A DNA stretch of 64,000 bases, taken from contig NZ_LQPP01000052.1 in assembly GCF_002102345.1 (NCBI RefSeq), forward strand, positions 1-64,000, given 5' to 3'. The translations under genes and the position numbers were made by a program. Shown here piece by piece: positions 25,519 through 33,746 of the stretch. Under the pieces are notes generated by a model. The model was not told the DNA's origin. It made no database searches and was given only the letters and a program-made list of their open reading frames with translations. This DNA is from Mycolicibacterium peregrinum. Lineage in GTDB: Bacteria > Actinomycetota > Actinomycetes > Mycobacteriales > Mycobacteriaceae. Each line of letters begins with the position of its first letter. Positions within the stretch are counted from its first letter, which is position 1.

Positions 25519-26348
25519 CAGAGTTTGTTCGTGAAGCCGGCGTCGACGGGGAGGGTGACCCCGGTGACGTATTTGGCAGCGTCGGAGACCAGGTAGCTGA
25601 TCGTCGCGCTGATGTCCTCGGGCTCGAGCAGTGAGACCGGCATCGGGTTCTGCAGGTGCGGACCGCCGTCGGGGTAGTTCTCCAGGAACGCCGTCATGGC
25701 CGGGTTGACGGCCATCATGGTGTTCACCGCGGTGGGGTGCACGGTGTTGACCCGGATGCTGTGCGGGGCAAGAGCATTGGACAGTGTGCGCATCAGTCCG
25801 ACGATGCCGTGCTTGGACGCCGCATAGCCCAGGCCGCCGCCCTGCATGCCGCCGAAGCCGCGCAGTCCGGCGGTGGAACTGGTGAACACGATCGACCCGC
25901 CGCGTCCACCTGCGATGAGGTGGGGGATGGCGGCCTTGGCGGTGTGGAACGAGCCGACCAGGTTGACGCCGACCGCATCGGACCACATCTCGAGGTCTTC
26001 TTCGATGGTCACTTCACGAAACGCGGTCGGGGCGACGCCGGCATTGGCGAGCACGATGTCCAGCCGGCCGAACTGCTCGACCCCCGCATCGAGTGCGCTC
26101 TTGACGGCGTGGAAGTCGCGAACGTCGGCGACCGATCCGAGCATCTTGCCGCCGGCCGCTTCGACCAGGGCGACGGTCTCGTCGAGCTCGTCGCGGCTGG
26201 CCATCGGGTACGGGTTGGATGCGATATCCGCGCAGATGTCCACCCCGATGATGGCCGCGCCTTGCTCGGCAAGCGTCACCGCGTGACTGCGCCCCTGGCC
26301 TCGGGCAACCCCGGTGATGAAGGCGACTTTTCCGTCGAGATTCCCCAC
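25518..26348 (-). CDS. Mycofactocin-type SDR (first in operon)
   Basis: A 276-aa short-chain dehydrogenase with GVARGQGRSHAVTLAEQGAA, NAGVAPTAF, Ser in TSSTAG and YAASK, plus the diagnostic insertion VDICADIASNPYPMASRDEL. The GTG start at 26348 is the first gene after the divergent TetR promoter region with its two operators. About one-third identical by eye to the next SDR, so a paralogue rather than a recent duplicate. Confidence 0.85.
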   Translation of the reverse strand: MGNLDGKVAFITGVARGQGRSHAVTLAEQGAAIIGVDICADIASNPYPMASRDELDETVALVEAAGGKMLGSVADVRDFHAVKSALDAGVEQFGRLDIVLANAGVAPTAFREVTIEEDLEMWSDAVGVNLVGSFHTAKAAIPHLIAGGRGGSIVFTSSTAGLRGFGGMQGGGLGYAASKHGIVGLMRTLSNALAPHSIRVNTVHPTAVNTMMAVNPAMTAFLENYPDGGPHLQNPMPVSLLEPEDISATISYLVSDAAKYVTGVTLPVDAGFTNKL

Positions 26349-26372
26349 TGATCCTCGCTTCGCTCGAATGGG

Positions 26373-26408
26373 TGTAACCGTGTTACAGCGGTACGGTAAC
26401 GTGGTTAC
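26373..26408. promoter_or_regulatory. Twin TetR operators GTAAC-N3-GTTAC
   Basis: Two palindromes, GTAACCGTGTTAC (26374-26386) and GTAACGTGGTTAC (26396-26408), have centres 22 bp apart, two helical turns. They fill the 86-nt region between the divergent SDR operon and the TetR gene, so they are the likely binding sites of that TetR. Confidence 0.78.
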
Positions 26409-26434
26409 TCTCCGGCGGCAAGGGTGTTCTCGAA

Positions 26435-26995
26435 GTGGCAGATGAGCGTGATCGGATCCTCGACATCGTCGTGGAGATCCTCGAGTCCGAGGGCTATGAG
26501 GCCGTGCAACTGCGGGAGGTGGCGCGCCGGGCCAAGACCTCGCTGGCCACGATCTACAAGCGCTACTCCACCCGCGACGAGCTGATCCTGGCTGCGCTCG
26601 ATTCCTGGATGGCGGAGAACCGGTATTCGGGGGTGGCCGGTCAGACGCGCGCACCGGGAGAGTCGCTGTACGAGGCGCTGATGCGGATGTTCCGCACCAT
26701 CTTCGAGCCCTGGGAGAAGCATCCCGACATGCTCAGGGCCTACTCGCGGGCTCGGGCCGCGCCGGGTGGGGACCGTCTGGTGCGCCGCGGCCTCGACGCT
26801 GTGGTGCCTGCGGGCCTGTCCATCCTGTCCGGGGTCGACGAGGAGTTCGTGCACGATCTCGACAACATCCTGACCAGCTTGGTGTTCGGACTGGTCGGCC
26901 GCTTCACGGCGGGGGAGATCGCCATCGCCGAGATCCTGCCCAGCCTCGACCGGACGATCCACTGGCTCACCGCGGGGTACGAGTCCGGGCGTTAG
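26435..26995 (+). CDS. TetR-family regulator of the SDR/ALDH operon
   Basis: A 186-aa TetR protein with RDRILDIVVEILESEGYEAV, recognition region SLATIYKRYSTRDELI, and a helical ligand domain ending in IHWLTAGYESGR. The YKRYSTRDELI signature resembles the actinobacterial subgroup near steroid and lipid regulators, but it lacks the rest of KstR. GTG start at 26435, with a weak ribosome site. It sits next to twin palindromes and opposite the SDR operon, so local repression is expected. Its last 4 nt overlap the convergent hydrolase gene. Confidence 0.87.
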   Translation: MADERDRILDIVVEILESEGYEAVQLREVARRAKTSLATIYKRYSTRDELILAALDSWMAENRYSGVAGQTRAPGESLYEALMRMFRTIFEPWEKHPDMLRAYSRARAAPGGDRLVRRGLDAVVPAGLSILSGVDEEFVHDLDNILTSLVFGLVGRFTAGEIAIAEILPSLDRTIHWLTAGYESGR

Positions 26996-27762
26996 CCGAT
27001 CTGCGCGTCGATGAACTCGACGATGTCCGCGGCCACCTCGCGGTGCACGGACTCGTTCAGAATGTCGTGGCGGCCGCCGTCGAACTCCTTGAACTGCAAG
27101 GGTTCTATCTGTTCGGCATACGCCTTGACCGCGCCGGCCGGAGCGATGACGTCGGCCGAGCCGTGCAGGGCCAGGGTCGGCACCGTGAGGCCCGGCAGTT
27201 CCGCGCCGAAGCGGTCCCAGGCCCGGTCCAGCTCGCGGGTGAGCGGGGCGCCGTCGGCGTCGACGAAGGCCAGCGGGTCGTTCTCCAGGCTGTCGAGGTA
27301 GAACGGATCGGACGAGAGCCAGTTCGGATCCAGGTCCAATGAGGTGTCCGGGTCGACCATTTCGGGGATCGGCACCAGCGGCGCACCGGAGATGATGCCG
27401 GCCCGGTAGCGGGTGGGTTCGCCGAGCAGCCGGAACAGCGTGACCACCGAGCCGAACGAATGTCCTTGCGCCACCAGCGGTATGCCCGGGGCGTCGTGCT
27501 CGGCGAGGGCGGTCAAAGCCTCGGCCAGCGCCGAACTGTCCTCGATGCTGCCGAAATCTCCTCGGGGGCCCGGGGTCAGACCGTGGCCGAACTGATCGAC
27601 CGCCCACAGGTCGATGCCCGCGGCGTTGAGCGCGAATCCGTAGCGGTGGTAGACCCCGGTGTGCTCACCGAACCCGTGCAGGAAGATGACGGCTGCGCGG
27701 GGCTCCGGGGTGGCCCAGTGCCGATAGTAGGCCGGCCCGCGGTCGTGCTCGATGAATGGCAT
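26992..27762 (-). CDS. Alpha/beta hydrolase, monoacylglycerol lipase-like
   Basis: About 256 aa from ATG 27762. It has the oxyanion loop HGFGEHTGVYHRYG and the nucleophile elbow GHSFGSV, the late Asp in HGSADVIAPA and the His in DGGRHDILNE. HGFGEH-GHS combinations are typical of monoacylglycerol lipases and lysophospholipases. No signal peptide, so cytoplasmic. It shares a strand with the IclR gene 45 nt upstream, and its 3' end overlaps the convergent TetR by 4 nt. The physiological ester is unknown. Confidence 0.85.
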   Translation of the reverse strand: MPFIEHDRGPAYYRHWATPEPRAAVIFLHGFGEHTGVYHRYGFALNAAGIDLWAVDQFGHGLTPGPRGDFGSIEDSSALAEALTALAEHDAPGIPLVAQGHSFGSVVTLFRLLGEPTRYRAGIISGAPLVPIPEMVDPDTSLDLDPNWLSSDPFYLDSLENDPLAFVDADGAPLTRELDRAWDRFGAELPGLTVPTLALHGSADVIAPAGAVKAYAEQIEPLQFKEFDGGRHDILNESVHREVAADIVEFIDAQIG

Positions 27763-27807
27763 GCCTCTCACTGCAGCAAGGTCGAGGCTCGGCCGCAAGC
27801 ATTCTGC

Positions 27808-28587
27808 TCATCGCTTCCGCTTCAGGCGTTGGCCGAGCGTGTGCGCGGCAAGCAGCAACGACTCGCCGAGTGCGGCCTGGCGCCGGGCATCGAAGCGCAT
27901 CTCCACCCCGGTGAGGCTCAGCGCCCACATCGGCTGACCCAGCTCGTTGAACACTGCCGCGCCGATACCCCAGCTGCCCTCGACGATCAGGCCCGGGTTG
28001 ACCGAGTACCCGCTGACCCTGGTCTGTTCGATGCGGCGTCGAAGCTGGGCACGTGAGTGGTCTGCGCCCCAATCCCCGGTCAGGTCAACACGATCGAGGT
28101 AAGCCGCGATCTCCGAATCCGGAAGATGCGCCAGCATGACGATCCCGGCCGAGGCGACCCCGAGGGGAAAGCGCTTGCCCGGATACAGCACATGCGAGCG
28201 CAGCGGGAAGCTGCCTTCTTCGGCGGACACGCATACCGATTCGTCGCCCCGGCGGGCGGAAAGGAACGCGCTCTCGCCGGTGTCGCGCGCCAGCGTGCGG
28301 AGAATGTCGGTGGCCAGCGGGGCCGCGTCGTAGCGGGTGGCGGCCACCGACCCCAGCAGGTAGATCTCCGGCCCCAGGAACCACAAACCGGTGTCGGAGG
28401 CGCGGTCGACCAGGCCTTCGCCGGCCAGCGCGGTGAGCATGCGGTGCGCGGTCGCGCGGGGCGTGTCCGTCGTGCGGGCAAGCTCGGTCGTGGTGAGTCC
28501 ATCCGACCGGGCGTCGGCGAGAGCACGCAGGATCGCCGCGGCCCGGGTGATCACCGGAGTGCCAGCTACACCGTCGGTCACAGCCAC
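27808..28587 (-). CDS. IclR-family transcriptional regulator
   Basis: A 259-aa IclR protein: N-terminal winged HTH (RAAAILRALADARSDGLTTT and PRATAHRMLTALAGEGLV) and a C-terminal effector domain with YPGKRFPLGVASAGIVMLA and the late SLTGVEMRFD. GTG start at 28587. It is divergent from the CoA-transferase genes scoAB, the usual arrangement for IclR control of a short catabolic operon. A 19-bp inverted repeat lies just before its start. Confidence 0.88.
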   Translation of the reverse strand: MAVTDGVAGTPVITRAAAILRALADARSDGLTTTELARTTDTPRATAHRMLTALAGEGLVDRASDTGLWFLGPEIYLLGSVAATRYDAAPLATDILRTLARDTGESAFLSARRGDESVCVSAEEGSFPLRSHVLYPGKRFPLGVASAGIVMLAHLPDSEIAAYLDRVDLTGDWGADHSRAQLRRRIEQTRVSGYSVNPGLIVEGSWGIGAAVFNELGQPMWALSLTGVEMRFDARRQAALGESLLLAAHTLGQRLKRKR

Positions 28588-28593
28588 ACTCTA

Positions 28594-28612
28594 GCGTCCA
28601 CTCAATGGACGC
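28594..28612. promoter_or_regulatory. Likely IclR operator, iclR side
   Basis: GCGTCCA-CTCAA-TGGACGC is a perfect 7-bp inverted repeat with a 5-nt centre. It ends 6 nt upstream of the iclR GTG, well placed for autorepression. Confidence 0.6.
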
Positions 28613-28712
28613 CGGTGGCGCGTCGCGTCACCTGAGCGGACACAACCCGACCGGCGCACCGATGGGTCTTGCGTTACCCGGCCCGATGGTGATGTTCTCG
28701 CATAGGCAAGTG

Positions 28713-28727
28713 ATCCACTGAACGAAC
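28713..28727. promoter_or_regulatory. Possible second IclR site, scoA side
   Basis: ATCCACTGAACGAAC matches the core GTCCACTCAATGGAC of the first site at 11 of 15 positions. It lies 15 nt before the scoA ATG. It is degenerate, so this is a weak candidate. Confidence 0.3.
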
Positions 28728-28742
28728 GCGGGAGCATGGAGT

Positions 28743-29510
28743 ATGGCCAGTAAGAAGGTCGCTGACGTCCACGAGGCGGTCGCCGACATCGGCGACGGCG
28801 CATCGGTGGCAGTCGGAGGATTCGGGCTTTGCGGGATTCCGGACAGCCTGATTCAGGCCGTGGCCGATTCCGGCGTCGGCAACCTCTCGGTGTTCTCCAA
28901 CAACTGCGGTGTCGACGGCGTGGGTCTCGGCGTCCTGCTCGGCCTGGGGCGCATCCGCCGCGTGACGGCGTCCTACGTCGGGGAGAACAAGGAGTTCGCG
29001 CGTCAGTACCTGGCCGGTGAGCTCGAAGTCGAGCTGACGCCCCAGGGCACGCTCGCTGAGCGGTTGCGCGCCGGCGGGGCCGGTATCCCCGCCTTCTACA
29101 CGCTCGCCGGGGTGGGCACTCTCGTAGCCGACGGTGGGCTGCCGTGGCGCTACGCGGCGGACGGTTCGGTCGCCGTCGCCTCGCCGCCCAAGGAGACCCG
29201 GGAGTTCGACGGCAGGCGATACGTGATGGAGACCGGCATCCACGCCGATTTCGCACTCGTGCACGCCGCCGTCGGTGACACCCACGGCAACCTGGTATTC
29301 GACAAGACTGCGATGAACTTCAACCCGCTGGTCGCCATGGCCGGCCGGATCACGATCGCCCAGGTCGAAAAACTGGTCGAGCCAGGTGAATTGGATCCCG
29401 AGGCGGTCCACCTTCCTGGGGTGTTCGTGCAGCGCATCGTCGAGACGGGACCGCAGCAGCAACGCATCGAGAAGCGCACCGTGCGCGAGGAGACAGAGGT
29501 GTCCGCATGA
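28743..29510 (+). CDS. scoA: 3-oxoacid CoA-transferase subunit A
   Basis: A 255-aa alpha subunit of a succinyl-CoA:3-ketoacid CoA-transferase. Signature stretches are VGGFGLCGIPDSLI, SNNCGVDG, YVGENKEFARQYLAGELEV and LTPQGTLAERLRAGGAG, all close to SCOT enzymes. It transfers CoA between succinyl-CoA and an acid such as acetoacetate. 3-Oxoadipate (PcaI) is a related alternative, but the ELTPQGTLAER-type sequence favours SCOT. Its stop overlaps the scoB start (ATGA). Confidence 0.9.
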   Translation: MASKKVADVHEAVADIGDGASVAVGGFGLCGIPDSLIQAVADSGVGNLSVFSNNCGVDGVGLGVLLGLGRIRRVTASYVGENKEFARQYLAGELEVELTPQGTLAERLRAGGAGIPAFYTLAGVGTLVADGGLPWRYAADGSVAVASPPKETREFDGRRYVMETGIHADFALVHAAVGDTHGNLVFDKTAMNFNPLVAMAGRITIAQVEKLVEPGELDPEAVHLPGVFVQRIVETGPQQQRIEKRTVREETEVSA

Positions 29511-30163
29511 CGGATTCGGTGATCACCAAGGGCTGGACCCGCGCGCAGATGGCCGCCCGTGCGGCGCGCGAGCTGTCCGACGGACAGTACGTGAACCTCG
29601 GAATCGGCCTTCCGACGCTGATTCCCGGTTATCTGGACCCCGACGTCCATGTCACGTTGCACTCGGAGAACGGGATTCTGGGCACCGGTCCGTACCCGAC
29701 GGCCGACCAGATCGACGCCAACCTCATCAACGCGGGCAAGGAAACGGTCACGGTGCTCCCCGGGGCGGCGTTCTTCGATTCGGCACTGTCCTTCGGGATG
29801 ATCCGCGGCGGTCACATCGACGTCGCAGTGCTTGGCGGCATGCAGGTGTCGCGTTTCGGGGACCTGGCGAACTGGATGGTCCCGGGGAAGATGGTGAAAG
29901 GCATGGGCGGGGCGATGGACCTCGTCCACGGGGCCGGCCGGGTCATCGTCCTGATGGAACACGTCGACAAGTCGGGGCAGCCGAAAATCGTCGAGAGCTG
30001 CACGTTGCCATTGACCGGAGAACGCGTGGTCCACCGGATCATCACCGATCTGGCGGTCATCGACGTTTCCGGCGACGGAACGCTGACACTTGTCGAGGCC
30101 GCACCGGACCTCACGTTCGACGAAGTGCAAGCCGCCACGGGCGCGCCGCTGATCCAGGGTTAG
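29507..30163 (+). CDS. scoB: 3-oxoacid CoA-transferase subunit B
   Basis: A 218-aa beta subunit. The catalytic glutamate that forms the CoA thioester is Glu54 in SENGILGTGP; NLGIGLPTLIPGYL precedes it and GGHIDVAVLGGMQVS follows. It forms the active enzyme with ScoA. An MHS transporter gene follows 39 nt downstream on the same strand and could import the organic acid fed into this step. Confidence 0.92.
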   Translation: MTDSVITKGWTRAQMAARAARELSDGQYVNLGIGLPTLIPGYLDPDVHVTLHSENGILGTGPYPTADQIDANLINAGKETVTVLPGAAFFDSALSFGMIRGGHIDVAVLGGMQVSRFGDLANWMVPGKMVKGMGGAMDLVHGAGRVIVLMEHVDKSGQPKIVESCTLPLTGERVVHRIITDLAVIDVSGDGTLTLVEAAPDLTFDEVQAATGAPLIQG

Positions 30164-30202
30164 CGCCGCGCGGGTTCGGTCCGGCCTGCATACTCACACA
30201 CC

Positions 30203-31579
30203 ATGTGTGCTGCCGATCACAACGGAACTGAGGGCCTCGCCGAGTTCTCGTCGACCACCGGCCTGAAGCGTGTCGTCACCGCGTCGATGGCCGGCACGGT
30301 CGTCGAGTGGTACGAGTTCTTCCTGTACGGCACTGCCGCGACGCTGGTTTTCAGCAAGGTGTTCTTCGCGCAGTCGGGCAGCGACCTCGATGCGATCCTG
30401 GCGGCGTTCGTCACCTACGCGGTCGGGTTCGTGGCGCGGCCGTTGGGCGGCATCGTGTTCGGCCACTTCGGCGACAAGTACGGCCGCAAGAAGTTGCTGC
30501 AGTTCTCGCTGCTTCTGGTCGGTGCGGCGACCTTCCTGATGGGTTGTCTGCCGACGTACGGGCAGATCGGATATTGGGCTCCCACCCTGCTGGTGGTGTT
30601 GCGCTTCCTCCAGGGATTCGCGGTCGGTGGCGAATGGGGTGGGGCGGTGCTGCTGGTGGCCGAGCACAGTCCCGATCGCAGCCGTGGATTCTGGGCGAGT
30701 TGGCCGCAGGCCGGTGTTCCCGTCGGCAACATGCTGGCCACCATCGTGCTACTGGTGCTGACCAGCACCCTGTCGGACGCGGATTTCCTGTCGTGGGGTT
30801 GGCGGGTCGCGTTCTGGCTGTCGGCGGTGGTCGTGCTGATCGGCTACTACATCCGCACGAAGGTCACCGATGCGCCGATCTTCGTTGTGGCACAACAGGA
30901 AGCAGAGCAGCTCAAGGCATCGTCATTCAGCGCCGTCGAGGTGCTGCGCCGCTACCCGCGCGGTGTGCTGACCGCGATGGGGCTGCGCTTCGCCGAGAAC
31001 ATCATGTACTACCTGGTCGTCACCTTCTCGATCACGTACCTGAAGGTGCACGCGCACGCCGACACCGGTGCGATCCTGCGCTGGCTGTTGGTCGCCCATG
31101 CGGTGCACCTCGTCGCCATCCCGCTGGTCGGCGCATTGTCGGACCGCGTCGGTAGGCGACCGGTGTACCTGATCGGGACCGTCGCCACCGGGACCTGGGG
31201 ATTCTTCGCCTTCCCGATGATGGACAGTCAGAACCACCTGGTGATCATGTCGGCCGTCGTCATCGGTCTGCTGTTCCACGCCTTCATGTATGCGCCGCAG
31301 CCGGCGATGATGTCCGAGATGTTCCCGACCCGGATGCGTTATTCCGGTGTCTCGCTGGGCTATCAGGTAACCGCGATCGTGGCGGGTTCACTGGCGCCGA
31401 TCATCGCCGTGCGGTTGTTGAGCGATTTCGGCTCCTCGGTGCCGATCGCGATCTATCTGGCCGGCGCCTCGGTCATCACCCTGGTGGCGGTGTACTTCGC
31501 CAGGGAAACCAGAGGTATCGACCTGGCCGACGTGGACCGTGCCGATCTGAATGCCGTCCACTCTGCACCCAGGGCGTGA
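30203..31579 (+). CDS. MFS transporter, metabolite:H+ symporter (MHS) type
   Basis: A 458-aa, 12-TM proton symporter. SMAGTVVEWYEFFLYGTAA and FGHFGDKYGRKKLL are the signature TM1 and loop 2-3 motifs of the MHS family (ShiA, ProP, KgtP-like); RVGRRPVYLIG is the matching motif in the second half. Family substrates are organic acids, shikimate or betaines. The position after scoAB suggests a keto or dicarboxylic acid, but this is inference. ATG 30203 has no clear ribosome site. Confidence 0.9.
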   Translation: MCAADHNGTEGLAEFSSTTGLKRVVTASMAGTVVEWYEFFLYGTAATLVFSKVFFAQSGSDLDAILAAFVTYAVGFVARPLGGIVFGHFGDKYGRKKLLQFSLLLVGAATFLMGCLPTYGQIGYWAPTLLVVLRFLQGFAVGGEWGGAVLLVAEHSPDRSRGFWASWPQAGVPVGNMLATIVLLVLTSTLSDADFLSWGWRVAFWLSAVVVLIGYYIRTKVTDAPIFVVAQQEAEQLKASSFSAVEVLRRYPRGVLTAMGLRFAENIMYYLVVTFSITYLKVHAHADTGAILRWLLVAHAVHLVAIPLVGALSDRVGRRPVYLIGTVATGTWGFFAFPMMDSQNHLVIMSAVVIGLLFHAFMYAPQPAMMSEMFPTRMRYSGVSLGYQVTAIVAGSLAPIIAVRLLSDFGSSVPIAIYLAGASVITLVAVYFARETRGIDLADVDRADLNAVHSAPRA

Positions 31580-31612
31580 ATGTGCGACTGGGCCGCGCCC
31601 TCACCGCAGAGT
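31560..31612. terminator. Weak convergent terminator between MFS gene and aspB
   Basis: Outer arms ACTCTGC/GCAGAGT (31560-31566, 31606-31612) and inner arms AGGGCG/CGCCCT (31571-31576, 31596-31601) pair in an interrupted stem between two convergent genes. Confidence 0.4.
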
Positions 31613-31616
31613 CGAA

Positions 31617-32774
31617 CTAGCCCAACCACGCACCGATGCGGCGCACCGCCTCTTCGATGTCACTGGTCGGACCCGCGAAGGACAGCCGCACGTAGGAGGC
31701 ACCCCGCACGGTGTCGAAGTCGATGCCGGGTGCAATGGCGACACCGGTGTCGGCCAACAACTTCGAGCACCAGACCAGAGAGTCGTCGGTGTGATCGCTG
31801 ACGTCGGCGTACACATAGAAGGCGCCGTCAGCCGGGGCCAGACGATCGATCCCGATACCGCGCAGGCCGTCGAGCAACAGCGCGCGGTTGTCGGCGTAAT
31901 GCGACAGCAGGCCTTCGGCCTCGGCCAGTGACTCCGGCGTGAACGCCGCGACGGCGGCATGCTGGGCCAGTGCGGGCGGGCAGATGGTGAAGTTCCCGGT
32001 GAGCCGATCGACGGCGCGCTGCAGCCCGGTGGGCACCAGCAGCCAGCCCAGCCGCCAGCCGGTCATCGCGAAGTACTTCGAGAAGCTGTTGACCACCACG
32101 GCATTTCGCGAGGTCTCCCATGCGCAGCTGGTCTCGGGGGCACCGGGATAGACCAGGCCGTGGTAGACCTCGTCGCTGATCAACCGCACACCGGTCCGGT
32201 CACACCAGCGAGCGATCGCGGCCAGCTCGGCGGGTGGGATGACCGTGCCGGTGGGGTTGGCCGGGCTGGCGACGACCACGCCGGCCACCGGGGGGTCGAG
32301 TGCCTCGAGCATCTCGACGGTCGGCTGGAACCGGGTCTCGGGGCCGCACGGGATCTCGACCACCTCGCAGCCCAGTGCGGTGAGGATATTGCGGTAACAG
32401 GGGTAGCCCGGGCTGGCGATCGCGACCCGGTCGCCGGCATCGAAGCAGGCCAGGAAGGTCAGCAGGAATCCGCCCGAGGATCCGGTGGTGAGCACCACTT
32501 CGTCGACGCTCACCTCGACGCCGTACTTGCGGTATGACGCGGCGATCTCGGCGCGCAACTCCGGGATACCGAGCGCCACGGTGTAGCCGAGTGCGCCCTG
32601 GTTCAGCGCGGTTACCGCGGCTTCACGCACCGCGGTCGGCGCCCCGGCGCTGGGCTGGCCGGCCGCCAGATTGACCAGGTCTCCGTGGGTACGTTGGCGT
32701 TCGGCCGCGGCCAGCCAGACATCCATCACGTGGAACGGCGGGATCCCTGCTCGCAGTGCGACGTGTTCGTCCAT
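31617..32774 (-). CDS. aspB: PLP-dependent aminotransferase (AspB / Rv3565-like)
   Basis: A 385-aa class I/II aminotransferase. NLAAGQPSAGAP opens the fold, SPANPTGTVIPP and SDEVYHGLVY hold PLP contacts, and the Schiff-base Lys is in SFSKYFAMTGWRLGW; the substrate-carboxylate Arg is in YVRLSFAG. It lies 36 nt after fadE33 on the same strand, exactly as Rv3565 lies beside fadE33 in M. tuberculosis, so it belongs to the KstR2 neighbourhood. Its part in steroid breakdown is not established. Confidence 0.88.
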   Translation of the reverse strand: MDEHVALRAGIPPFHVMDVWLAAAERQRTHGDLVNLAAGQPSAGAPTAVREAAVTALNQGALGYTVALGIPELRAEIAASYRKYGVEVSVDEVVLTTGSSGGFLLTFLACFDAGDRVAIASPGYPCYRNILTALGCEVVEIPCGPETRFQPTVEMLEALDPPVAGVVVASPANPTGTVIPPAELAAIARWCDRTGVRLISDEVYHGLVYPGAPETSCAWETSRNAVVVNSFSKYFAMTGWRLGWLLVPTGLQRAVDRLTGNFTICPPALAQHAAVAAFTPESLAEAEGLLSHYADNRALLLDGLRGIGIDRLAPADGAFYVYADVSDHTDDSLVWCSKLLADTGVAIAPGIDFDTVRGASYVRLSFAGPTSDIEEAVRRIGAWLG

Positions 32775-32810
32775 GTATTGCAGGCTAGAAGACCGCGGCG
32801 GCCGAGCCGC

Positions 32811-33746
32811 CTAGAAGACCTGTGTTTCGAGCCGGCGCAGATGCTGGCGCGGCGGACCCAGCAGCTGGGCGCTGCCGTGAGCACGCTTGAAGTACAACTG
32901 GATGTCGCTTTCCCAGGTGATCGCGATACCGCCGTGCAGCTGGATGGCTTCGGCCGTCACCGCGGACAGCGCCTCGCTGGCGAAGTAGCGGGCCAGGGAG
33001 GCCGTGGTGGGCGACGGGCCGGCGATGGCGTCGTTGACGACGGCCCGCGCCGACGACACCTTGACGTACAGGTCGGCCATTCGGTGCTTGAGGGCCTGGA
33101 AGCTGCCGATCGCGCGGCCGAACTGCACGCGGTCCTTGGTGTAGGCGACGGTGAGATCCAGGCAGCGCGAGGCGGCACCGATCTGTTCGGCAGCCATCAG
33201 CAGGGCGGCGGTGTCGGCCAGGCCGGGATCGGTGCCGAGGACGACGGTGTCGCCCGGGATCACCGAGGACAGCCGCCGGGTCAGATCCATGGTGGATTTG
33301 GGTGTCGCGGTGAACGTGGTCCAGCGCGTCAGGTTCTCCCCGTCGGCGCCGATGACGACGTCGGCCACGTCGCCGTTGATGACGTAGTCGGCGTCGAAGG
33401 CGACGGTGCCGATGGACGTGCCTTCTGCCAGTCCCTCGAGCGGCTCGTGAGCGCCGACCGCCAGCAGGGCCAGCTCAGCGAGTGTGGTGCCGAGCAGCGG
33501 GGTGGGCACCAGGGCCTTGCCGAGCTCTTCGAGAACCACTGCGGCATCGGCGAGTTCGCCGCCGGCACCGCCGAGCTCCTCGGGAACCACGAGTGCGGCC
33601 GCGCCGACCTGCTCACACAGCAGGGTCCAGAGCTTCTCGTCGTAGCCGCGTTCGGATTCCATCGCGGTGCGCACGGCCTCAGGGGAGGCGTGCTTGTCGA
33701 CCAGCGCGGCAACGGTTTCGCGCAGCAGTTGGCGTTCTTCACTCAC
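32811..33746 (-). CDS. fadE33: FadE33, acyl-CoA dehydrogenase subunit
   Basis: A 311-aa short acyl-CoA dehydrogenase. It retains VQFGRAIGSFQALKHRMAD and QLHGGIAITWESD but is shorter than the usual 380 aa, as expected for the half-active partners in mycobacterial alpha2-beta2 FadE complexes. In M. tuberculosis FadE33 pairs with FadE32 in degradation of the C/D rings after HIP activation. The GTG at 33746 overlaps the fadE32 stop (GTGA). Member of the fadD3-fadE31-32-33-aspB operon under KstR2. Confidence 0.93.
   Translation of the reverse strand: MSEERQLLRETVAALVDKHASPEAVRTAMESERGYDEKLWTLLCEQVGAAALVVPEELGGAGGELADAAVVLEELGKALVPTPLLGTTLAELALLAVGAHEPLEGLAEGTSIGTVAFDADYVINGDVADVVIGADGENLTRWTTFTATPKSTMDLTRRLSSVIPGDTVVLGTDPGLADTAALLMAAEQIGAASRCLDLTVAYTKDRVQFGRAIGSFQALKHRMADLYVKVSSARAVVNDAIAGPSPTTASLARYFASEALSAVTAEAIQLHGGIAITWESDIQLYFKRAHGSAQLLGPPRQHLRRLETQVF

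Noticed and set aside
28743..30163. Calling the CoA-transferase PcaIJ (3-oxoadipate) because of the IclR regulator
   Set aside because: Subunit A motifs are closer to SCOT; no other pca genes nearby.
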